Source of the DNA: Canna indica | Lineage: Eukaryota; Streptophyta; Magnoliopsida; Zingiberales; Cannaceae | DNA: 64,000 nt | Assembly: GCA_034359265.1 (NCBI GenBank) | Contig: CP136890.1 | Coordinates: 65,907,501 to 65,971,500 of the forward strand | Direction: 5' to 3' | The notes under the pieces: model-generated | The model's database searches: none | What the model was told of the DNA's origin: nothing | The model's input: only the letters and a program-made list of their open reading frames with translations | Position numbers and translations under genes: made by a program | In this document: positions 55,724 to 64,000 of the stretch, one piece after another | Layout of the letters: the number at the start of each line of letters is the position of its first letter | Position numbering within the stretch: the first letter of the stretch is position 1

Positions 55724-58700
55724 ATGAACTCTACAACTTCATTCAGTAACTTTAATTTTCTATTTTGGAATGTTAGAGGTATTAATTGCCTTTCGAAGAG
55801 GTATATGGTAAAGCAAGCTGTAAGGGACGTCAAGTTTAGTTTGTTATTTCTCTTTGAAACTAAGTTATCTCAAGTTTCCTTTCGCAATGCTAAACAGCTA
55901 ACTGGTTTCAAATCTGGTGTTGTTAACAATTTTCAAGCTATTGATGCTTCTGGTGTTGCGGGTGGCATTCTTAGTATTTGGGATCCGGCTGTTTGGAGTT
56001 GCCTCTCTTCTTCCTCTGGCATGTTTTTCATTCAGCTTAAGATGCTGCATCTTAGTTCCAATGAGTCCTTCTGGGTTACGGGGGTCTACGGTCCCCCACA
56101 TCGCTCTAGCAAACATGCTTTATAGAAGAACTCTATTCCATCACGGCCAACAATTCCGAGCCCTCTATTATTAGTGGAGATTTTAATATGACAGTTAATA
56201 ATGGAGAAAGACTCAACTGCAGAGGTAATAATCTAGACTCCAAGAGCTTCTCCAAGTTCATTGCGGATCGGGCTTTACTTGACCTTCGAGCTTTCGGGAT
56301 TTTCTATACTTGGACCAATAATCAGAGTTCTCCTGCACTAGCAAAGCTCGACAAAACTTTGGTCAAGTCCAAGCTCCTGGATCTCCTGCCCAACATTAAA
56401 ATTTCAGGTGATACTCGTAAGCTTTCTGATCACGCCTCTCTTCATTTGCATATCGCGCCTTTCCGGCAAGGGGAGGTTCGTCCGTTCCGATCGAACCTGG
56501 ATGGCTTCATTTCCAGATTTCCTTAATATAATCAAGGCCAACCTCCTTCCATCTTTAGCTTTGACTTCTCAACACCAAAATCCTTCTCCAGAGATGGATC
56601 TCGTCTTGGAAGACGCTTCGCCCCATTCTTAGAGATTGGATTTCTACTAGGAAGAAGTCTTGGTCTTGCAAGAGGAAATCTCTAGAAGATCTACTGCATT
56701 CTCTCTCTATCAAGCTAGTTCTGGGACTCTTTCCCCTTTAGAATTCAGCAATTTTAAAAAGCTTAAGGAGGACTTGGATCTTTTATATCGTTCTGAAGAC
56801 TCTTACCGGAGACAAAGAGCAGAAAAATGTTGGATTAAAGAGGGAGATCAGAACACTCGCTACTTTCACCAATGTGCTACAATTCTCAGTGATTGCTAGG
56901 GCTGTTCATGGGTCAAACCCGACCCAATGAACCCGAGAACCCGACCCGACCCGAACCAATCGGGTCGGGTCGGGTCGGGTCGGGTAATCGGGTCGGGTCG
57001 GGTCGGGTCGGGTAATCGGGTCGGGTCGGGTTCAAATTTTTGAAACCCGATTATAATCGGGTCGGGTCCGGGTTTCAATCTTTAAAACCCGATGACCCGA
57101 GACCCGACCCGATTACCCGAATTCTATATAATTTTTAATTATTTTTAAAATATTTATATTTAAAATTTTTTATTTTTTTTATTTTTTTTTAAAAAAATTA
57201 AAAATTATTATTAAAAAAATATTTTTTACCTAAACGGGTAAACCCGACTACCCAACCCGACCCGACCCGACCTAGGTCGGGTCGGGTCGGGTCGGGTTTG
57301 AGAGATGAAAAATATTCAACCCGACCCGACCCGACCCGATTACATTTGGTCGGGTCGGATCGATTTTTCCCCTAAACCCGACCCGACCCGACCCGTGAAC
57401 ACCCCTAGTGATTGTTAAAATTCAGGGCCCTCTTGGTATCCTCACCGAGTACTCTCAGATCTCGGAAGCTTTCAAGTCCTTCTATTCTCAACTCCTGGGT
57501 CAAAGGACTAAACCACTCATGTCCTTAAGTTGGAATGATCTTTACACTCCAAACCCCCTATCCTTACTACATCTCGATGCCCCCTTTTTTGAGGAAGAAC
57601 TCCTCTCTGTCATTCGTGGTTTAAAGAATCACAAGTCTCCTAACACTGATGGTATTCCTATGGAGTTCTTTAAGGTTTATTGGGATTATCTTAAATTTGG
57701 ACTTCTTGGTATTCTCAACAATCCCAAATTGCTTCAAAGGGTGACTAGATGAGGTATTAGTAATGGTGCTCTGATTGGAATTCTTTCGGATGGGATCACT
57801 CACGTCTCGTTTGCAGACGATTTGATTATCTTTAGCAGTGCGGAGTGTTCTCATCTCCAACAAATGAAACTTCTATTAAAATGTTTTGAACTCTGTTATG
57901 GGTTGAAATTGAATAGTGATAAAGCAAGAGTTACTCTCATCAATGGGTCCGCAAGAGCAAGTACTGAAGCGACCAACATCTTAAAATGCTCTCCATGCTC
58001 CTTTCCCATCACGTATTTGGGCCTCCCTCTTAGATTGGGTCGCCTATTAAAATAAGATTGGTTTTACATCATCTCCAAATTCGATAGAATTTTGGCATCC
58101 TGGCAAGGCTCTCATCTTTCCCGAGCGGCTGGGATCACTCTCATAAATAGCATCATAACTAGCCAAGCCTCCTATATTTTCTCTATCTTTCGTGCCCATT
58201 CATTGGTTATCAGGATGATAGACAAAGGAGGAAGACCTTTCTTTGGACCAGTGGAAGAGGCTCCAATCTCCGGGGAAAATGTCATGTCAATTGGGATAAG
58301 GTTACTTCCTCAAAAGCAGAAGGTGGTCTAGGTTTACTAAATTTGAAACTTCACAACAATGCCCGTCTTGCTAAGTGGTGCTGGAAATTTGCTAGAAATA
58401 GATAAATGGGTTGGTGTAGCATCATTTCCTCTTACCTTCTGAATTGGTCTACTCTTGTGAACTCGGTCATCCCTTCTCTTTCTCATATTTGGAAAGACAT
58501 CCTCAAAGACCGGGATATTCTTAAAGCTGCTTTTAGCTTTCAGCTCGGTAGTGGTTCGGAGACTCGCTTATGGCTAGACCCGTGGCTCAATAATTCTCGT
58601 ATGTGTGACCGCTTTCCTTAGCTCTTCGCCGATGCTTCTGCTCCCTTTGCCGCCATTTGAGAATCAAAGGCCTTTAATGACGACGACTCGGTGGCTGACT

Positions 58701-59220
58701 GGAATATCTTCTTTTCCTCTTTAGTTCTTCTTGACTCCGTCCTCAGCTTTAGCAATGAGATTAAAACAGTCCTCTATCTTGAAGGAGAGGATCGTGTGGT
58801 TTGGAAGTGAACTTCCAATGACATCTTTTCCATGAACAATATTTGAACTTGCTTGGCATTTCGGACCCCGCTGCGGGCTATATTTGGTTTAAGTCTTGCC
58901 CCGAAGCTGGTTTTCTCATGAATTGGCTCGCAATCAACAAGAGGCTCCCTACCAAAGACCGCCTAGTGGCCCGCGGCCTTTAGTTGGATACAAAATGCGT
59001 CCTCTGTGAAACGGGAGATGAGACGCTAAATCACATTCTCTATGATTGCGTCTTCACGAATGACAGTTGGAAATTGCTCATGTCCTTGGGCTCATCTACT
59101 TTTCCATCCTTCGACTTTTCGACCTTGGTCTTGTTCGATCTCCAACTGTCCTCGGATCTCTCTATTGTTCAAGTTTGGTCTTATTATGATCTGGCACTGG
59201 AAAATTTGGTTCAAACGTAA
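55724..59220 (+). pseudogene. LINE 3 ORF2: endonuclease, deleted reverse transcriptase, zinc-binding region
   Basis: ATG at 55724 leads to FNFLFWNVRGINCLSKRY and on to LSDHASLHLH (about 56435), the endonuclease. HKSPNTDGIPMEFFKVYWDY (57630-57690) starts the reverse transcriptase. Only about 35 bases later comes GISNGALIG and then the catalytic VSFADDLIIF (FADD at 57810-57821), so the fingers and front of the palm are deleted. Thumb blocks (PITYLGLPLRL, AAGITLINSII) and a C/H zinc-binding block (VLCETGDETLNHILYDCVF, about 58999-59060) follow. Stops and shifts are frequent. RNase H is not seen. The MITE at 56897-57407 interrupts the frame upstream of the reverse transcriptase. Confidence 0.9.
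56897..57407. mobile_element. hAT-type MITE, 511 bp, with GGGTC repeats
   Basis: The tips TAGGGCTGTTCATGGGTC and (complement of the right end) TAGGGGTGTTCACGGGTC are inverted repeats. The 8-bp target duplications GTGATTGC (56889-56896) and GTGATTGT (57408-57415) differ at one base. TAGGG tips and 8-bp duplications indicate the hAT superfamily. The body is made of long CGGGT and ACCCG arrays in opposite orientation around an AT-rich centre. There is no coding capacity. Confidence 0.9.
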
Positions 59221-59413
59221 CACTCGTTGTTTCGATGGGAAAGAAGTCCTATTCCGAGCTTGCATTGGAAGCGGCTACCCTTGCTGCTTCTTGTTTCGAC
59301 TAAGCTTTAATGTATTTAATGTACTTTTTGTAATTATTTTGCTTTCTCCCCCCCACCCCACCACCAGCTTGTAACTATCAACTTTTGATTAATACAAGAT
59401 TCTTTCTCAAAAA

Positions 59414-59429
59414 AGCTCTGATCATTTTT
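59414..59429. repeat. Target-site duplication, right copy, of LINE 3
   Basis: AGCTCTGATCATTTTT, one base different from 53056-53071. Confidence 0.93.
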
Positions 59430-61517
59430 TTTTAATTTTCTAGACATATAGTAATGAACTGTAGTCTTGCTTCTGATCAAGACCATGTTGATGACAAAGC
59501 TTGAAGTTGATTCTTGTATAGCTAGTATACATATTGATTAACCAGCCTTTGGATTTATGCTTTTGAATTTTGATTTTGATGCTTTTGGATTCTTGCCTTT
59601 GGATTAACCAGTCTTTGGATTTAAGTAATTAGTTTTAATGAGGTTCATCGATTGAGTTCTTTCCTCTCACAATTAAATTTTTATTTTTGTTAGGTATACG
59701 ACTGCATATATACTTTAAAAAGAATATGGTTGGCCAAGTGCTTATGTGGTTTGTTTAAAGCCAGCTCACCTGGAACAATGCAGACTCAGGACATTTTCAT
59801 CCAATAGTGTTAATGTTATATTGTATTTCTATTTAAAATTTCACTTTAGACTTGAGAACCTAACATCTTAAATTCTTAATTATCTAGTGTCGCTATTTAG
59901 AACTTTGCAAAATGCTATTTAATATATATTGTTAATGTAATGCTGGTTTTCAAGTTTTCTTTAAGTCTCCTATTGTATTAAACAGAAGGTTTTTCTTAGG
60001 GAAAATACCCCTTTATTTAAAATTAAGGAAAATACCCTTTCACACACTTGCATTATATAGAAAGATTTTATGGATTCTGTGGTCATTACGCTCTCAGATT
60101 GAAGTTTGATTCCCATAGTCATGCTATTTTTGTGAATAAGATCTAAGCTTGCGGATCAAATTGATTTCTTTTAAGTCTGGGATTAACCGATTCTATTTCT
60201 TCTAGGAGTTACTACAAAAATAATGTTTTGTCACTCAATTGATAAGCTCCAGGATCAGTTTTTGGCTGGCCCTTCCCTCTGCTCTAAATATGTCATATAT
60301 TGATCTGCTCTAAATATGTCTATACTCTATACCATCTGAAACTGGTGTCCCTCAATCTATCCACTTTTAGCAAACAAGTATATACACCTAAACATTCTAT
60401 TGGGTGTATCTTTCATTTGCTTATGCCGAATTTACTGCCATCCTTATTTTCAGCTACTATTTAGAAAAAGTGATCTGCAAAGTCTTCCTATGTTTAAATT
60501 TAGCTACACAGTGACTTGGAAGGACGTTAAAACACTAGGAACTAAATTATAAATTATTTAGCTTCTATTGTGAAAAAATATAGTCTTTTAATGTATAATT
60601 TAGATCACACTTACTCAAAGCAAGCATCTTTATAATGGATAAGAATGTTTAGACCTTCTATAGTTGGAGTAAATCTGGTGAAAATATATAGTCTTCCATA
60701 GTTGGAGTGAATCTGGTGTTAGACCTTCCCTCTTTTTATAAAGAAGGATCTCAAATCACAAAAAAGATCTGAAATCAATCAGATTAATTGCCTTAGTACC
60801 TTCCTCAAATGGTTGTATGAATTCGCCCATTAATTGCCTTTAAACCTTCCTAATTTTCTTATCATTTTCTAAAGTAAGAGCCTCATGTTTGTATGAAATT
60901 CTCAAACCTGGGAAGTTGTTATCCTTGGTATAATAGGATTACATTTGATCTTATATTTGGACCACAATCATTTTTGTTATGAGCCGGGACAAGTAGCCAA
61001 AATTCAGCCCAAACTTGGTTGAATCAGGTTGTTTCAATATAGTAACTTCTATAAATCTTTATCATCATCAAGCAGAGGCACAACTTTACGAAAATAATAT
61101 ACCTAAATGTGTTAACATAGCATGAATAATCTCCAGGTCAACATGGCTGAATGGTGCATTAAGTGCTGATTTCAAGTAATTGACTGACACCGCTGAGACG
61201 CATCTTTTAGGATCCAGCAAGACAATGCGCACTGTATAGTATCTTTTAGGATCCAATAAATGTTCTTACAGTCTCATTAACAAAATTTATAACCCTTCTG
61301 AAGACTTGTTAAATAAATATAATTGGAGAGTCAATCAAATCTGGTTTAGAAGCAATAGGTGATGCTTTCTTTGATAGTAGTAAAAAACAGAGCCTAGAAT
61401 TAGTAGTAAAACACAGAGCCTACAGGTAGTAGTAAAAAACAGTGTATATTGTAATATGTTAGTGCATGCATTGCTTTTTGTTGGGCAAATTTTACTTAAT
61501 CTGAGTTTAAAACAAAC
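59430..61517. other. AT-rich non-coding DNA
   Basis: No coding frame, RNA gene or transposon end was recognised. Short local duplications occur: CTGCTCTAAATATGTC twice at about 60277-60320, TAGTTGGAGT.AATCTGGTG twice at about 60661-60718, and AGTAGTAAAAAACAGAG-type units at 61377-61442. The composition would also fit a long intron. Confidence 0.5.
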
Positions 61518-61658
61518 ATGCAGTTTAAGGGAATTGGTGGAATAGATAGTCTAACCACCGGTAAAGAAACTGCTGATGCCGGCAAGGTAATTGATCAATC
61601 AGCCAAAAGAAAGAAAGGTTTGGTGAACCGGATGAACTTGATAGAAGCCTGCAAATGA
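61518..61658 (+). other. Possible small exon or short ORF
   Basis: ATG at 61518 opens 46 codons with stop TGA at 61656-61658. The product is Lys- and Gly-rich with balanced composition (FKGIGGIDSLTTGKE ... GLVNRMNLIEACK), unlike random AT-rich DNA. The first ATGCAG could equally be a splice acceptor (CATGCAG/TTTAAGG), making this a terminal exon of a plus-strand gene. No family is recognised. Confidence 0.3.
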
Positions 61659-62089
61659 GAAGCTGTTCAAATGCTTTTGTTATATTTCCCGGGGGGCACG
61701 GCCCCGGGGGAAAGTTACATTTTCCGGGGGTCCTGATCCTCACAAAAGTTATATTTTTCGGGAGACACTCACTAACTTTCGGTAAAGGTCGAATATACAT
61801 TTACCGATATGTTCTTTCCTGGCTGTTTGTTACCACCTGTTTCGGGTTTTGGTTTCGTTTGAAACCGAAACCCGCTCCCGAAATCACGTTTGTTGATGAA
61901 AATGGGTAAAAAATTCAAATATGTTTTGCGAAACCCAATTTTCGAAACACTCTTTTCTACACGAAGCCGAATTCTACTCCGGGTAGAATTCGGGTTTTCG
62001 CGAAACGAGCGGTGACATACTTGTAATTAAAACAAAGTTATCCGCCCGTTTCGCGAAATCGAATAAAATCCAACATGTTCGTGATTTAG
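61659..62089. other. Short palindromes upstream of a probable promoter
   Basis: The stretch holds CCCGGGGGGCACGGCCCCGG (about 61689), a second CCGGGGG block at 61723, and a perfect 11-bp inverted repeat (CCGAATTCTAC / GTAGAATTCGG, 61967-61993). GTTTCGCGAAA words recur near 61995 and 62048. They may be promoter elements of the gene that seems to start at about 62090, or ends of small elements. Confidence 0.4.
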
Positions 62090-62217
62090 GGTTATCTCTC
62101 CACCCGACGCCTCCTTGGAGCTCTACGGCGAAAAAAAATCGCCGAAGGTGACAACTCCACGTGCTGCATTTTCTCCGTCGGATCTCGTCCAAAAACCTCT
62201 CATTTCTCCGTCGCAAG
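62090..62217 (+). other. Probable 5' leader exon of a host gene running off the right edge
   Basis: TTTAGGGTTATCTCTCCACC, then C/T-rich leader-like sequence, ends at TCGCAAG followed by GTAACTTCC, a good splice donor. Downstream DNA is very T-rich with many CTAGGGTTT telo-box words (about 62300-62940), as in first introns of highly expressed plant genes. A frame from 62115 crosses the proposed donor and is probably not translated as such. No coding exon lies within the window. Confidence 0.4.
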
Positions 62218-64000
62218 GTAACTTCCTTCCCTTCTTCGTCTTCTTCTCGGTCGGATCTGGCCCGATTACCCCCTTTTCGTCTTCTTCTTCTTCTCGAGTG
62301 GATCTAGGGTTTCTTGTTTTGTTTCTTATTTTCGTCGGATCTAGGGTTTATGACCTAGTTACCGGCCATTGATCTTACCAATCTAGGGTTTTTCGTTGTT
62401 TTCCCCGATATGTATCTAGAGTTTATGTTTCATGTTCCGTTTCTTGTTTTCGTCGGATCTAGGGTTTATTACCTAGTTATTGACCATTGATCATGAATGT
62501 TGTCTGCTATTTTTCATTGTTCGTTCGTAAGTTGCTATTTATGACCTAGATTACAGAAAGCATATCAATAGAGACTATTGATATTCTTACCAATCTAGGG
62601 TTTTTCGTTGTTTTTCCCGATCTGGATCTAGGGTTTATGTTTCTTGTTTCTTGTTTCATCAATAGAGGCCATGGATCATGAATATTGCCTGCTATTTTTC
62701 ATGGATCTAGGATTTTTCAATGTTGCCTGCTAGATTACAGAAAACATATATGTTTATTTTGTTTATTTTAGATCTGGATCTAGGGTTTGTTTGATGTTCA
62801 TTTAATGCATGCATTTTAGTTTTATATTGTTGTTTATGCATCTGTTTATGTTGTATATGTTGCTGTTTATGATGTATATGTTGTTGTTAATGCATCTGTT
62901 TATGCTGTTTATTTTATATATGAATCTAGGGTTTGTTTGATGTTCATTTAATGTATTTGTTTAAAGCATTTTAGTTTTATATTTGTTTGTTAATGGATTA
63001 CTTTGATGGTTAATGAGTTCATCTACTGTTAATATGAGTTCATATATTTGTTAATATTTATGAGTTCATCTATTTCATTTATGAATTCATTTATTAATCA
63101 GTTATCTTTTCATGTGTTTGTTCACTGTTAATGGGTTACTTTGATGGTTTGTTTATTAATTCATTTTATGAGTTCATCTACTGTTAATATGTGGTGATGC
63201 ACTTCATTTAGTCTATAATGCTGTTATAGAATATTAGTATGCACTTCATTCATCTACTGTTAGTATGCTTTTATGAGTTCATTATGCACTTCATTCATTT
63301 TTCCAATAGTATTTGTTAATATATGCTACTAATCTTTTTTTTCATGATATTAGTATTTTTTTTAAAAATCATATATGCTTCATTTTGCAAAGGTTTCCAC
63401 TCTACTGAAATATTACATATTGTTCACTATAAAGGTTTCCATTTATGCTTGATTTTGCATACGGTTGATCTTAGTCATTATTATGTAATATGTTGCATGT
63501 TTCTGTAATATGTTGTTTGACTTCTATTATTGCTTGTTCACTGTTAATGGGTTACTTTGATGGTTTATTTGTTAATTCATTTTATGAGTTCATCTACTGT
63601 TAATATTTGGTGATGCACTTCATTTAGGCTATAATGTTGTTATGGAATATTAGTATGCACTTCATTCATCTACTGTTAGTAGGCTTTTATGAGTTCATTA
63701 TGCACTTCATTCATTCCCCCAAATAGTATTTGTTAATATCTGCTACTAATCTTTTTATTCATGATATTTGTAGTTTTTTTAAAAATCATATATGCTTCAT
63801 TTTGCAAAGGTTTCCACTCTACTGAAATATTACATATTGTTTATCAGTTTATTAGTATGTTATTATCTATACTGTTTGTTACTTGTATCTATGTTCTGTT
63901 TTCATATATCTGTGGTTCATGTTCTGTTTCATGATCTGTTTAATATTTGTTATAGTAATATCTGCTTCATTTTTATTTCACTGTTAATGGATTGCTTGAC
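62218..64000 (+). other. T-rich intron-like sequence
   Basis: It follows the GTAACT donor, is T-rich throughout, and is filled with GATCTAGGGTTT, GTTTATGTTG, ATGAGTTCATCTACTGTTAA and similar repeated words. No coding frame was recognised before the right edge. Confidence 0.45.
63118..63840. repeat. Direct duplication, about 306 bp (63118-63423 and 63534-63840)
   Basis: Both copies run from TTGTTCACTGTTAATGGGTT to CTACTGAAATATTACATATT with only a few percent differences, separated by about 110 bases. Smaller versions of the same words occur at 62940-63080, which suggests repeated local duplication in the presumed intron. Confidence 0.93.

Larger units (their letters stand above)
53072..59413 (+). 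mobile_element. LINE 3 (non-LTR retrotransposon) with internal deletion and a MITE insertion
   Basis: Bounded by a 16-bp target duplication, starting a few bases before the ORF1 ATG (53079) and ending in CTCAAAAA. It holds ORF1 with two zinc knuckles and ORF2 with endonuclease, part of the reverse transcriptase and a zinc-binding region. The fingers and most of the palm of the reverse transcriptase are missing. A hAT-type MITE is inserted at 56897-57407. It is a different lineage from LINE 2: ORF1 is C-rich and the sequences do not match. Confidence 0.93.

Noticed and set aside
62115..62372. 85-codon frame starting in the proposed leader exon
   Set aside because: It crosses a strong splice donor at 62217/62218 and becomes Phe/Ser-rich in the intron-like part.

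Overview
The window is nuclear DNA of a flowering plant. It is dominated by nested transposable elements, one endogenous plant pararetrovirus insertion and one clear host gene. Evidence for a plant: plant-type CACTA (En/Spm) transposases, a Ty3/gypsy chromovirus primed by initiator Met-tRNA, plant LINEs with an RVT_3-type RNase H, a DUF3475/DUF668 (PSK-simulator-like) gene and a captured U-box/ARM exon. The very GC-rich intronless host gene in AT-rich surroundings is common in monocots, but the species cannot be told from the sequence. Layout, left part (1-14.8 kb): the window opens inside a CACTA element on the minus strand (transposase N-terminus at 490-1, hairpin, 26-bp tandem repeats and subterminal repeats up to about 1862). 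It abuts a 5'-truncated LTR of a gypsy element (1863-11525; full 3' LTR 9009-11525). Then come a MULE-like long-TIR element (11526-13109) and the 3' half of a dead LINE (13110-14830). Layout, middle (14.8-36.8 kb): a LINE bounded by a perfect 13-bp target-site duplication (14844-36812) was split twice. A 14.7-kb CACTA element (14943-29598, TSD AGT) sits in its ORF1, and a 1.2-kb non-autonomous CACTA element (34729-35919, TSD GTA) sits in its RNase H region. The big CACTA carries a TNP2-type transposase, a second Transposase_24-type gene with five clear exons, a captured host exon for ARM repeats and copia debris. Layout, right part: the host gene is at 37394-38830 (minus). A CACTA terminus remnant (40678-40892) directly adjoins a head-to-tail array of about 1.6 genomes of an endogenous badnavirus-like caulimovirid (40893-52185). 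Both copies are broken by stops and frameshifts. A third LINE (53072-59413, 16-bp TSD) carries an internal reverse-transcriptase deletion and a 511-bp hAT-type MITE. The last kilobases are AT-rich non-coding DNA with one possible small exon (61518-61658) and what looks like the 5' leader and first intron of a plus-strand host gene running off the right edge. How the parts relate: apart from the 37.4-38.8 kb gene and perhaps the gene at the right edge, nothing looks like a working host function. The order of insertions can be read from the target-site duplications. In the gypsy element and the viral copies most stop codons are explained by C-to-T or G-to-A changes, as expected of long-methylated, silenced repeats. 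The most unusual item is the viral array: it has badnavirus cysteine signatures, an additional small ORF behind the polyprotein with a splice-acceptor-like tract just before it in both copies, and a right-hand break next to the tRNA primer site.
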